In this document: positions 24,988 to 33,683 of the stretch, in pieces
Layout of the letters: every line of letters starts with the position of its first letter
How positions within the stretch are numbered: the first letter of the stretch is position 1
From: an uncultured Bacteroidales bacterium
GTDB taxonomy: Bacteria > Bacteroidota > Bacteroidia > Bacteroidales > WCHB1-69
Length of the DNA: 64,000 nt
Direction of reading: 5' to 3'
Assembly: GCA_946407715.1 (NCBI GenBank)
Contig: CAMJPH010000005.1
Span: forward strand, 1 to 64,000
Program-made: the position numbers and the translations under genes
Notes under the pieces: generated by a model
The model's input: the letters and a program-made list of their open reading frames with translations, nothing else
Databases searched by the model: none
Told to the model about the DNA's origin: nothing

Positions 24988-26184
24988 TTACAGCAGGTTA
25001 TAAGTATCCGTTGCAATCACTAATTCCTCATTGGTGGTCACGACAACCAGTTTGGTGGTGGAGTCGGGTGTGGAGATTATGCCGTCCTCGCCGCAGTATT
25101 TCTGGTTGGCTTCGGGATCCAGTTTTGCGCCGATCCATTCCAGATTCTCGCAAATTTTTTCGCGTTGGAACCAGGCGTTCTCGCCGATGCCACCCGTGAA
25201 AAGGATAACATCCACACCGCCCATGGCTGCAGCATACGCGCCGATGTATTTGCGCACGCGGTAGGCGAACATATTGAAGGCATCGGTGCTGCGTTCGTCG
25301 CCCGCATCGCGTCCTGCGCGGATGTCGCGCATGTCAACGCTCTTGCCTGAGATGCCTAACAAACCACTCTTCTTGTTGATGAGAGTGTTCATCGCTTTGG
25401 TGTCGAGGCCTTCGGTATCCATAATGTAGAGCAGTGCGCCGGCGTCAAGGTCACCCACGCGGGTACCCATCACCAAGCCTTCCACCGGAGTGAAGCCCAT
25501 GGATGTGTCAATGGATTTGCCGTCTTTGATGGCGCAGATGGAGGCACCGTTGCCGAGGTGGCAGCTCACAATCTTTGCTTTTTCGTAAGGGATACCAGCT
25601 ATTTCAGCCGCTTTCGGGCCGACATACTTGTGGCTGGTGCCGTGGAAACCGTAACGGCGGATTTTCTTTTCGCTGTAATATTCAAACGGCAGTGCATATA
25701 GGAACGCCTCCGGTGGCATAGTTTGATGGAAAGAAGTGTCGAACACGCCGACGTGTTTCACATGGGGGAGCAATTTCTTCATTGCGTCGATGCCTGTAAG
25801 GCTGGCGGGATTGTGCAGAGGAGCCAAGGCGCAGAGCTTCGCGATCTCTTCACGTTCTTTGTCGCCAATAACCACGCTTTCCTTGAAAAATTCGCCGCCG
25901 TGCGCTACACGGTGACCCACCGCTCCGATTTCGTCCAACGACTTGATGACACCGTGTTCAGGGTCTGTCAACATGTTCAAAACTAACTTGATACCTTCCT
26001 CGTGAGTTGGGATTGGGGTTTGCACGTAGCATTTTTCCTTGCCGACAGGTTTGTGGGTGAACTCACCCATTTCCAAACCAACGCGTTCCACTAAGCCTTT
26101 TGCTAATAATTCGGGTTGCGGTTCCATCTCCAACAGTTGGTATTTGATGGAGGAACTACCGCAGTTAAGTACTAATATCTTCAT
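24988..26184 (-). CDS. ackA: Acetate kinase
   Basis: A 398-aa enzyme that makes ATP and acetate from acetyl phosphate. Signatures are ILVLNCGSSSIKYQ at the N-terminus, GVFDTSFHQTMP, RYGFHGTSHKYV, CHLGNGAS, DTSMGFTPVEG and FTGGIGENA. I start at ATG 26184 rather than a TTG two codons upstream. It has its own -7 element (26232-26240) and terminator. The phosphotransacetylase gene, often next to it, is not in the window. Confidence 0.97.
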   Translation of the reverse strand: MKILVLNCGSSSIKYQLLEMEPQPELLAKGLVERVGLEMGEFTHKPVGKEKCYVQTPIPTHEEGIKLVLNMLTDPEHGVIKSLDEIGAVGHRVAHGGEFFKESVVIGDKEREEIAKLCALAPLHNPASLTGIDAMKKLLPHVKHVGVFDTSFHQTMPPEAFLYALPFEYYSEKKIRRYGFHGTSHKYVGPKAAEIAGIPYEKAKIVSCHLGNGASICAIKDGKSIDTSMGFTPVEGLVMGTRVGDLDAGALLYIMDTEGLDTKAMNTLINKKSGLLGISGKSVDMRDIRAGRDAGDERSTDAFNMFAYRVRKYIGAYAAAMGGVDVILFTGGIGENAWFQREKICENLEWIGAKLDPEANQKYCGEDGIISTPDSTTKLVVVTTNEELVIATDTYNLL

Positions 26185-26231
26185 ATTCAATTATTTAATG
26201 ACTACTTTTTTACTTTTGAAAATATTGCAGG

Positions 26232-26240
26232 GCAAAGATA
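26232..26240 (-). promoter_or_regulatory. Bacteroidetes -7 promoter element for ackA
   Basis: TATCTTTGC on the minus strand, 47 nt before the ackA ATG. Confidence 0.65.
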
Positions 26241-26283
26241 CATTTTTTTTGTGAATAATGAATAGTGAGAGAGATTAGTTTTA

Positions 26284-26322
26284 TTGGTTGTACATTGCAC
26301 ATTATACATTGTACATTGAAAA
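26284..26322. repeat. Degenerate TACATTGTACATT repeat
   Basis: Four to five imperfect copies of (G/A)TACATT/GCACATT directly downstream of the lutA-like gene; part of the spacer word-repeat class. Confidence 0.55.
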
Positions 26323-27081
26323 TCACTCTTCGCCCCGGAGAATGTCGGCAATGTGAATTATTCCGACATCCACGTTATGTTGCATTTTGTATGCATCTAA
26401 GAGTTGCAGGCAATGAATGTCTGTTGAAGTGATGTATTCAGCTCCTTGATTGTAGGCTCTGAGCACAATCTCCCCCGTCATCTTTTCAGCGGCATCAGGG
26501 TTGAGCATGGCAAAACGCCCGTTTGCCCCGCAGCAGCAATTTTTCGTTTCAGTATCTTCAATCAAATCCAGCCCTTTCGTATTACGGAGCAAAATTTCGG
26601 GAGCGTTGTTGGCTGGATAGAGATGTTTGGCGGAACAGGATTTGAAATAGAATACCCTGTGGTTGAATTCGTTGTTTAAGGATTCAATATGCAACACATT
26701 GACAATATAGTCGCACAATTCCCGTGTGTTGCTGACAAATGTATTCAGTTCATTGGGGAGGGTGGCATTTTTTAGAATCAAGTCAAAATGGCGGCGCATG
26801 AAACCGGCGCAGGCGGCATCTGGGATGACTACAGGAAATTTCGACTTATGCAGTTCGCAGTATTCCGTATAGGACTTAATAACTTGGTAGCCAAGGTCTT
26901 TAGCATACTGCATTTCTCCTTCCATAAAGAAACGGCGGCCACAACAAGTGTTTTCCATGTCATAGTGACAGAACTGGTTCAGACGATTGAGGACGGTAAT
27001 CACACTGGAAACCGTATCCGCTTGAAATAAATCCATCTGGCACGGAACGTATAGAAACACTGTCTGTTGCGAATCGCTCAT
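26323..27081 (-). CDS. LutA/LldE-like (Fe-S)-binding protein
   Basis: A 252-aa protein with two cysteine-rich CCG domains: NTCCGRRFF near residue 46 and KNCCCGANGRF near residue 185. Each CCG domain supplies Cys ligands for a Fe-S cluster. In LutABC-type lactate oxidation the homologous subunit works with LutB and LutC; neither is adjacent, so it may act alone or with distant partners. Other oxidoreductases (HdrB-like) share the fold. The flanking spacers on both sides contain word repeats. Confidence 0.85.
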   Translation of the reverse strand: MSDSQQTVFLYVPCQMDLFQADTVSSVITVLNRLNQFCHYDMENTCCGRRFFMEGEMQYAKDLGYQVIKSYTEYCELHKSKFPVVIPDAACAGFMRRHFDLILKNATLPNELNTFVSNTRELCDYIVNVLHIESLNNEFNHRVFYFKSCSAKHLYPANNAPEILLRNTKGLDLIEDTETKNCCCGANGRFAMLNPDAAEKMTGEIVLRAYNQGAEYITSTDIHCLQLLDAYKMQHNVDVGIIHIADILRGEE

Positions 27082-27102
27082 TTTTTTTTGGTTTACTGTT
27101 TG

Positions 27103-27130
27103 AAGACGTTAGACGTATGACTTAAGACCT
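27103..27130. repeat. Diverged GACGTATGACTTAA repeat
   Basis: AGACGTTAGACGTATGACTT resembles the tandem unit at 24859-24900, upstream of the lutA-like start. Confidence 0.4.
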
Positions 27131-27231
27131 TGGTGTCTTTGATATTCACACAAAATTTGTCATATAGTCCATTGTCTTTGTGTATATATTGGTAATCGTT
27201 TGTTTACTTTTATAACACCAACATCATACGT

Positions 27232-29952
27232 CTAATTTCCGCATTTGGCATAGCCGCAGTTCGAGCACGTGAGGCAGCCTTCCTTGAATTCCATCGTGTC
27301 TTTCTGGTGGCAGTTGGGGCATTCCACACCTTTCTGCTTTGTGCCGTCTTGGATGAATTTTTTCAAAGCGCGGCAGACACCGTTGCGCCACGAATTGATG
27401 CTCTCCTGGCGGAAGTTGAGGCCGGAGATGATGTTCACAATATGGTTCACGGGAATACCGTTACGCAGCAGCGCGGAAGTCATCTTGGCGTAGTTCCAGA
27501 ATTCCTGATCGAAACAACGGTCCAAACCGCGCAGAATCACTTCGTAGCCAGCCTTGTCCTTATAGACGAAGTCGTAGGACTTGGTGCCGTCGTCGTGACG
27601 GTTTTTCACGATAATCCCATGTTCGACCCATTTCGGCAGCAGGAAACTCTCGTCACCAGTCTTTCCGGTGAAGATTTCGTAGGGTTTACCATCATAAAGG
27701 CCAATGTAGGCCACCCAGTCCTCGTTGTTGTTCTTGAAATGGATTACATCAGCGTTAAGTTCGCGAGGACGTTTGAAGTTTTTGGGTTTCTCTTTCTGCT
27801 CCTCTTTTTTAGACTGGTCAAGAGAGTTGAGCACGCCGTCGCGGGAACCTTCGCGATAGACGGTGAGGCCTTTGCAACCCACCTCCCACGCTTTCATGTA
27901 GAGATCGCCGACCACCTCTTCGGTGATGTTCGCCGGCAAGTTGACAGTGACGGAAATGGAGTGATCGACCCACTTCTGTACAGAACCTTGCAGTTCCACT
28001 TTCTTGATGTAGTCGGTGTCGGCAGCGGTGGCTTTGTAGTAAGGCGACTGTTCCACAAGCGCGAATATCTCCTTCTCACTCATCTGCTTCATTTGCTCCA
28101 GCGTGTAGCCTTTGGTTTCTGCCCACACCACGAATTTGTGATGGAAGACCATGTACTCCTCGAACATGTCACCCACACTGTCTTTCACCACAGTTTTCTT
28201 GGCGGCCATGTCGTTTGGGTTGATTTTCCGGCGGCGTTTATAGACTACGTTAAAGGCGGGCTCAATGCCGGAAGTGGTTTGAGTGCAGATACTTACGCTT
28301 CCTGTCGGGGCTATGGTGAGCAGGGCGATATTGCGGCGGCCGTAGCGAATCATGTCGTCATAGAGTTTCGGGTCAGCATCGCGCAGGCGCTGGATAAAGG
28401 GATTGTGTCCTTCCTTGATGCAGCTGTAGATGGGGAATGCGCCGCGCTCCTTTGCCATTGTGACGGAAGAGCGGTAGGCGGCGAGAGCCAGCTGTTTGTG
28501 TACTTCCGTGGAGAAGGCGTTGGCTTCGTCAGTGCCATAAGTCAAGCCGAGGGCGGCAAGCATGTCGCCTTCAGCGGTGATGCCCAAACCGGTGCGGCGA
28601 CCTTTCAACGACTGCTTGCGGATCTTGAGCCAAAGCTCTTTCTCCACACGTTTCACCGATTCGTTTTCGGGATCGTTCTCGATCTTGGCAAGGATGGCAT
28701 CGATTTTTTCCAGTTCAAGGTCGATAATATCGTCCATCAGCCGTTGTGCGCGCTGCACATGCTGGCGGAAGCGTGGCATGTTGAAAGTGGCGGTGTCGGT
28801 AAATGGATTATCAACGTAGCTGTAGAGGTTCATGGAGATGAGACGGCAGCTGTCGTAAGGGCAGAGTGGGATTTCGCCGCAAGGGTTGGTGGAAATCGTC
28901 TCGAAGCCTTCGTCCCTGTAGCAATCGGGGATGGATTCCCTGAGGATGTTGTCCCAGAAAAGGACGCCGGGTTCGGCGGATTTCCACGCGTTGTGGATGA
29001 TTTTGTCCCATAATTTCTTGGCGTCAATCTCTTTTACCATTTTCGGATTGTCGCTGTTTATGGGGTACTGTTGGGTATAAGGGTTATGGTTTTGGACGCT
29101 TTGCATGAATTCATCATCCACTCTTACGGAGACATTGGCTCCAGTGACTTTGCCTTGCGTCATTTTTGCATCTATAAATTGCTCTGCATCAGGATGCTTG
29201 ATAGAGATGGAGAGCATCAGGGCACCTCTTCGCCCGTCTTGCGCCACCTCGCGGGTGGAGTTGGAAAACCGTTCCATGAAAGGGACGATTCCGGTGGAGG
29301 TCTGTGCGCAGTTCTGCACGTGGCTGCCCATGGGACGGATGTCGGACATATCGTGGCCTACTCCGCCGCGGCGCTTCATCAGTTGTACCTGTTCCTCGTC
29401 CATTTTCATGATGCCACCGTAGGAATCAGCGCTGCCGCTGTTGCCGATGACGAAGCAGTTGGAAAGGGAAACCACCTGATACTTGTTGCCAATGCCAGCC
29501 ATGGGGCTACCCTGCGGAATCACGTACTTGAAGTGATCGAACAAGTTGAAGATCTCCTCTTCGCTCATCGGATGGGGGTACCGCCGTTCCACACGGGCGA
29601 ACTCCCGTGCCATACGCCAGTGCATGTCCTCTGGTGTATGTTCAACCAGCTCGCCATTGGAGTTTTTTAGCGCATATTTGTCAATCCAAACGCCCGCCGC
29701 CAATTCATCACCATCAAAATAGCGGACAACATCCTGAAAAATCTCCTCTTTCTTGAACACCTGTTCTGTGGGCGGGGCTTCTTCCGTTTTCTCTTCCGTC
29801 AGAACGGAGTCCGTCTCCTGCGCATATTTTTGCAGGACGGAATTCCGGCTTGCAATCAATTCGCTCATCGACTCTTGCAACGTCTGATGGCTTGATTGCT
29901 GCTCTACTTCGTCATTGTCAACTGCACTGAAAAGTGATAAATCATTATTCAT
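27232..29952 (-). CDS. nrdJ: Adenosylcobalamin-dependent ribonucleotide reductase
   Basis: A 906-aa class II reductase that makes deoxyribonucleotides using a cobalamin-derived radical, without oxygen. After a variable acidic N-terminus (about 1-70) come the barrel blocks SLSNCFVIGNSGSADSYGGI, GGVGHDMSDIRPMGS, ISTNPCGEIPL (radical-site Cys), LLTIAPTGSVS and GLTVYREGSRDGVL. The C-terminal zinc-ribbon CPNCHQ...CSNCGYAKCG carries the redox cysteines. The gene ends TGCGGAAATTAG, giving an extra Asn. No cobalamin riboswitch is visible in the 269-nt upstream spacer. Confidence 0.96.
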   Translation of the reverse strand: MNNDLSLFSAVDNDEVEQQSSHQTLQESMSELIASRNSVLQKYAQETDSVLTEEKTEEAPPTEQVFKKEEIFQDVVRYFDGDELAAGVWIDKYALKNSNGELVEHTPEDMHWRMAREFARVERRYPHPMSEEEIFNLFDHFKYVIPQGSPMAGIGNKYQVVSLSNCFVIGNSGSADSYGGIMKMDEEQVQLMKRRGGVGHDMSDIRPMGSHVQNCAQTSTGIVPFMERFSNSTREVAQDGRRGALMLSISIKHPDAEQFIDAKMTQGKVTGANVSVRVDDEFMQSVQNHNPYTQQYPINSDNPKMVKEIDAKKLWDKIIHNAWKSAEPGVLFWDNILRESIPDCYRDEGFETISTNPCGEIPLCPYDSCRLISMNLYSYVDNPFTDTATFNMPRFRQHVQRAQRLMDDIIDLELEKIDAILAKIENDPENESVKRVEKELWLKIRKQSLKGRRTGLGITAEGDMLAALGLTYGTDEANAFSTEVHKQLALAAYRSSVTMAKERGAFPIYSCIKEGHNPFIQRLRDADPKLYDDMIRYGRRNIALLTIAPTGSVSICTQTTSGIEPAFNVVYKRRRKINPNDMAAKKTVVKDSVGDMFEEYMVFHHKFVVWAETKGYTLEQMKQMSEKEIFALVEQSPYYKATAADTDYIKKVELQGSVQKWVDHSISVTVNLPANITEEVVGDLYMKAWEVGCKGLTVYREGSRDGVLNSLDQSKKEEQKEKPKNFKRPRELNADVIHFKNNNEDWVAYIGLYDGKPYEIFTGKTGDESFLLPKWVEHGIIVKNRHDDGTKSYDFVYKDKAGYEVILRGLDRCFDQEFWNYAKMTSALLRNGIPVNHIVNIISGLNFRQESINSWRNGVCRALKKFIQDGTKQKGVECPNCHQKDTMEFKEGCLTCSNCGYAKCGN

Positions 29953-30221
29953 AATCTATGGCGGTTTGGTTTTTTTCGTAATCTTTTCTGTTCAATCAAA
30001 AATTGTCCCTTTTGTTTTTTTAAACATTTTGAATTGTCCTTATTTTATTGACAAACAATAAGTTATAACAAAAGAAACGCCTTTTGTTTCAGTTTGCTAA
30101 AATAGATAATTGTATTGGATTTTAATCCTTGTTATGGGGTATAATTATTAACAAAATTACGTTAATATTTTTTTCGAATTGATTATTAGAGGTTTATTCG
30201 GCAAATTTTTTTTCTAAAAAA
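29953..30221. other. AT-rich spacer upstream of nrdJ
   Basis: 269 bases between nrdJ and the permease gene, both leftward. It holds A/T-rich runs and a weak AAACGCCTTTTGTTT feature, but no clear -7 element, riboswitch or gene. Confidence 0.4.
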
Positions 30222-31298
30222 TCAACCGAGACTCACCCTCGGGTCTAACCAACCATAAATGATGTCACATATAATATTGATTATCACCAAGATAATGGAT
30301 ACATACAGCAGCGAACCCATCACTACGGGGAAGTCGTACTTGTCAAGGCCATCGAGGATGACCACGCCCATGCCCTTCCAGTCGAAGATATACTCCACAA
30401 AGACCGCGCCGGCTAACAATCCAGCCAACCAGCCCGAAATAGCCGTAACCACAGGGTTCAGTGCATTTTTCAACGCATGTTTCACGATAATAGTCTTTTG
30501 ACCCAGACCTTTGGCTTTCGCCGTGCGGATGTAGTCCTGCGAGAGCACGTCTAACAGCGAGTTCTTCGTCAGCTCGATGACCACCGCCAACGGACGGATA
30601 CCCAAGGTCAACGCGGGCAGAATCAGGTTCTTAAGGTTGACGTATTGTCCTGAACCATAATCATCTACGGTGTATAGACTGCCGAACATGTTAAGTCCGG
30701 TATAGTCGGCTAATAGGAACGCAAACACCCACGCGAAGAGGATGGCCGCGAAGAACGACGGCACCGACATCCCTAACACCGAGACTACCAAGGCACTCTT
30801 GTCGAACCAGGTTCCCTTCTTCAGGGCGCAGAAGATGCCGATGATAATGCCCACGATGAGTGCGAAAACGATAGAGACCACCGCTAACAGCACCGTTTTC
30901 GGGAATGCCTCGCCGATGATTTCCGTCACGGGACGCTTGCTTTGGTACGATCTTCGTAAGTATGGCGCTTTCAGCACGATAGCCGATTTTTTCATCGGTA
31001 TCAGCTTGACATAGTGGTAGTTGTCGTCATTGAGATAGAAGAAAGAGGTTGCATCGTCGGTCTTGTGCCAGGAAATCGGCGACACATCGTTGAGGTAGGC
31101 GAGATATTGCACTCCGAGGGGCAGGTCGAGTCCCATCTCCTTGCGGATGGCCTCTTCTGTCTCCAAATCGCTGCGCTGTCCCATGATCATGCGCGCCGGG
31201 TCCGACGGCAACACCGTGAACAGGAAAAACACGAGTGTCGTCACCCCGAGCATCAGCAGCAGCCCGTAACCGATCTTTTTGACGATGTATCTTAGCAT
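30222..31298 (-). CDS. DppB-type ABC transporter permease
   Basis: A 358-aa inner-membrane permease of the oligopeptide/dipeptide class. Evidence: N-terminal MLRYIVKKIGYGLLLMLGVT, an ATTLVFF-type first helix leading to PSDPARMIMGQ, six hydrophobic segments, and the EAA loop SQDYIRTAKAKGLGQKTI that meets the ATPase. A long periplasmic loop with several aromatic residues sits at about 80-130. DppC, the ATPases and the binding protein are not nearby, so this is a lone subunit. ATG 31298 is 17 nt after a -7 element. Confidence 0.88.
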   Translation of the reverse strand: MLRYIVKKIGYGLLLMLGVTTLVFFLFTVLPSDPARMIMGQRSDLETEEAIRKEMGLDLPLGVQYLAYLNDVSPISWHKTDDATSFFYLNDDNYHYVKLIPMKKSAIVLKAPYLRRSYQSKRPVTEIIGEAFPKTVLLAVVSIVFALIVGIIIGIFCALKKGTWFDKSALVVSVLGMSVPSFFAAILFAWVFAFLLADYTGLNMFGSLYTVDDYGSGQYVNLKNLILPALTLGIRPLAVVIELTKNSLLDVLSQDYIRTAKAKGLGQKTIIVKHALKNALNPVVTAISGWLAGLLAGAVFVEYIFDWKGMGVVILDGLDKYDFPVVMGSLLYVSIILVIINIICDIIYGWLDPRVSLG

Positions 31299-31315
31299 AC
31301 CTTTGCAAATCGGCG

Positions 31316-31324
31316 GCAAAAGTA
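31316..31324 (-). promoter_or_regulatory. Bacteroidetes -7 promoter element
   Basis: TACTTTTGC on the minus strand, 17 nt before the permease ATG. Confidence 0.65.
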
Positions 31325-31334
31325 CTATTTTTTT

Positions 31335-31420
31335 TGCTTTTAGCTATTGGCTTTTGGCTGTTAGCCTGCCAAAAGCAAGTAGCCAATAACCAAAAGCTAA
31401 AAGCCAACAGCCAATAGCCG
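31335..31420. repeat. Inverted AGCCAATAGC word repeats between divergent promoters
   Basis: The left half carries TTAGCTATTGGC and TTTTGGCTGTTAGC. The right half carries their complements (AGCCAATAAC, CAAAAGCTAAAAGCC, AACAGCCAATAGCC). The whole could fold into a long imperfect hairpin between the dppB-like and prfA promoters. Confidence 0.65.
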
Positions 31421-31429
31421 AAAAAAATG

Positions 31430-31438
31430 TATCTTTGC
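31430..31438 (+). promoter_or_regulatory. Bacteroidetes -7 promoter element for prfA
   Basis: TATCTTTGC, 33 nt before the prfA ATG. Confidence 0.65.
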
Positions 31439-31471
31439 AGCCCGAATTAGAAAAGACAGAAAGGCTTATAT

Positions 31472-32551
31472 ATGAACGATTTACTGGATAAATTAGAGCT
31501 CATTTACCAACGCTGGCTGCAGATTGGCGAGGAAATCACCAAGCCGGATGTGATGTCCGACATGAAGAACTACGTCAAGCTGAGCAAGGACTACAAGGAT
31601 TTGCAGGCCGTGGTGGATGCTTATAAGAGATATAAGGATGTGATAGACAACATCGCCAACGCGAAGGACATTCTCGCCAACGAAAAAGACGAGGAGTTCC
31701 GCGAGATGGCGAAAGCAGAACTGGATGCCTATCAAACTGAAAAGGAGACACTTGAAGAGGATATTCGCCTGCTGTTGCTGCCCTCCGACCCGCAGGACAG
31801 CAAGAACGCCCAGATGGAAATCCGCGCGGGCACGGGCGGCGACGAGGCCAGCATCTTCGCCGGCGACCTCTTCCGCATGTACCAGCACTTCTGCGACAAG
31901 AAGGGCTGGAAAATCGAGGTGCTCTCCATGACCGAAGGCACTGTGGGCGGCTACAAGGAGATCGACTTTTCCGTGACCGGCAACGGCGTCTATGGCATCA
32001 TGAAGTACGAGTCGGGCGTACATCGCGTGCAGCGCGTGCCGCAAACCGAGTCACAAGGCCGCGTACACACCTCCGCAGCCTCCGTTGTGGTGCTTCCCGA
32101 AGCCGACGAGTTTGATGTGGAACTCAAACAGAGCGACATCAAGAAGGAAACCTTCTGCGCCTCCGGTCCCGGCGGCCAGTGCGTGAATACTACCTACTCC
32201 GCCGTGCGCCTCACCCACATCCCCACGGGCATCGTGGTTTCCATCCAGGACGAGAAATCGCAGATCAAGAACCTCGAAAAAGCCATGCGCGTGCTGCGTA
32301 CCCGCCTGTTCGAGCGCGAATACCAGAAATATTTGGACGAAATCGCTTCCAAGCGCCGCACGATGGTCTCCACCGGCGACCGCTCCGCGAAGATCCGCAC
32401 CTACAATTATCCGCAGAACCGCGTCACCGACCACCGCATCAACTACACGATGTACAACCTTGCCAATTTCATGAACGGCGACATCGAGGAGGTGATGCAG
32501 GCACTGCAGGTGGCGGAGAATGCGGAACGACTTAAGGAAGCCGTGGAATAA
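31472..32551 (+). CDS. prfA: Peptide chain release factor 1
   Basis: A 359-aa factor that releases the polypeptide at UAA and UAG. The tripeptide anticodon appears as PQT in QRVPQTESQGRVHTSA, and the catalytic GGQ is in SGPGGQCVNTTYSAVRLTH. RGTGGDEASIF opens the core domain. A Cys follows GGQ where many bacteria have His and many Bacteroidetes Ser. It is monocistronic with its own -7 element. No hemK/prmC follows. Confidence 0.95.
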   Translation: MNDLLDKLELIYQRWLQIGEEITKPDVMSDMKNYVKLSKDYKDLQAVVDAYKRYKDVIDNIANAKDILANEKDEEFREMAKAELDAYQTEKETLEEDIRLLLLPSDPQDSKNAQMEIRAGTGGDEASIFAGDLFRMYQHFCDKKGWKIEVLSMTEGTVGGYKEIDFSVTGNGVYGIMKYESGVHRVQRVPQTESQGRVHTSAASVVVLPEADEFDVELKQSDIKKETFCASGPGGQCVNTTYSAVRLTHIPTGIVVSIQDEKSQIKNLEKAMRVLRTRLFEREYQKYLDEIASKRRTMVSTGDRSAKIRTYNYPQNRVTDHRINYTMYNLANFMNGDIEEVMQALQVAENAERLKEAVE

Positions 32552-32667
32552 CGGGCTATTGACTGTTTACTATGTTGCTTGTTAGATTCTGTCTTTTAGG
32601 AATCCAGAGGGATTTGTTAACTTAGACAAATGACTTAGACATAGGCTGATATAGAAGTCTCTCTTGC

Positions 32668-33579
32668 CTAATTTCCGCTGGTTTCCGCATTTCCGCAAAT
32701 TTCCGCAATATAATCCACCGCCAGCATATTCCGCAGCGACACCACGTCGATCCAGCCGCTTTCGATGCCATAGACACGTCCCGCTTTCACTGCGTCCAAA
32801 AGCGTGTAGGGATAGCGTGATTGGAATGCCTCTTTGTCTTCGTTGCGCACAAGGATGATGTCGGGATTGATTTTGAAAAGATATTCGCGGCTGATGTTCC
32901 AACCAGTGAGGGAATCGCCGGCGTTGCGCGCACCTGCGAGTTCGATGATTTCCTGAATGTGCGTTTTTTTCGGGGCCGTGAAGTCTCCGCCGTCACCGAA
33001 GCCGACTACATAATATACGCACTTGCGGTTTTCGGGTGCGGGCGCGTGTGCCTTTCGCTCCGCTATCTTCTCTCGCCATTGCGCAGCCTCGGCATTTCCT
33101 TTTTCCTCACACTGTGTGATGCGTCCGATCACCTCCATCATTTCCGCCATGCCTTCCAACGACGATTCTTCCACAATGCAGACAACTGGAATCCCCATCT
33201 TCTCGATGGCATCCACGTCTTTCTGCGAAATCATGGAGCCGATGAGCACCACATCGGGATGCAGCGAGAGCAGTTGTTCAAAGTTGATGTTGTGCATTCC
33301 ACCGATTTTCGTGATCTTCTCGGTTTCAGGTGGATATTTACAAAAATCGGAGATACCGACCAGCTTGTCCTGCGCCCCCACGAGAAACATGACCTCCGTA
33401 ATGGCAGGCGAGATGGAGACAATGCGTTGCGGAGCCGTATCTAACTGGATATGACGATGATAAGAGTCTTCCCAAGTAAAGAAGGCTTCTTGTGAAGTGG
33501 TTTTCGGGGAATTGCATCCTGAATAAAATAAGGTGCTTGCCAATAAAAAAAAGGCGAAAAACAGGGCGGTTTTCCTCAT
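32668..33579 (-). CDS. BtuF/TroA-like ABC substrate-binding lipoprotein
   Basis: A 303-aa lipoprotein (signal RKTALFFAFFLLASTLFYSG, then Cys). The periplasmic-binding fold is marked by QRIVSISPAITEVMFLVGAQ, GISDFCKYP, IGGMHNINFEQLLSLHPDVVL and ISREYLFKINPDIILV. This class binds cobalamin, haem or ferric siderophores. Cobalamin is attractive because nrdJ is nearby, but this is inference. No permease or ATPase gene adjoins. The last codons consist of a GCGGAAAT repeat ending in TAG. ATG 33579 has a -7 element 26 nt upstream. Confidence 0.85.
   Translation of the reverse strand: MRKTALFFAFFLLASTLFYSGCNSPKTTSQEAFFTWEDSYHRHIQLDTAPQRIVSISPAITEVMFLVGAQDKLVGISDFCKYPPETEKITKIGGMHNINFEQLLSLHPDVVLIGSMISQKDVDAIEKMGIPVVCIVEESSLEGMAEMMEVIGRITQCEEKGNAEAAQWREKIAERKAHAPAPENRKCVYYVVGFGDGGDFTAPKKTHIQEIIELAGARNAGDSLTGWNISREYLFKINPDIILVRNEDKEAFQSRYPYTLLDAVKAGRVYGIESGWIDVVSLRNMLAVDYIAEICGNAETSGN
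32676..32708. repeat. Clustered GCGGAAAY octamers at the 3' end of the BtuF-like gene
   Basis: Four copies of GCGGAAA(T/C) on the minus strand cover the last codons, encoding roughly EICGNAETSGN. The same word forms the hairpins at 15296 and 19417. Confidence 0.65.
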
Positions 33580-33605
33580 AAACAAACAGGTTTTAAAATC
33601 AGGCG

Positions 33606-33614
33606 GCAAAAATA
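33606..33614 (-). promoter_or_regulatory. Bacteroidetes -7 promoter element
   Basis: TATTTTTGC on the minus strand, 26 nt before the BtuF-like ATG. Confidence 0.65.
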
Positions 33615-33654
33615 ACATATTCTTTCCTATGTCGGTTTATATTCGTATTTTGTG

Positions 33655-33663
33655 TACATTTGC
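33655..33663 (+). promoter_or_regulatory. Bacteroidetes -7 promoter element
   Basis: TACATTTGC, 20 nt before the ATG at 33684; divergent from the element at 33606. Confidence 0.65.
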
Positions 33664-33683
33664 GCCCTTAAAAACAAGTGGTT

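Noticed and set aside
27307..29013. A 568-codon open frame opposite nrdJ
   Set aside because: nrdJ has clear motifs throughout; the antisense frame has no recognisable domain and arises from codon bias.
29953..30221. Cobalamin riboswitch upstream of nrdJ
   Set aside because: No B12-box-like sequence or long conserved leader fold was recognised by eye.
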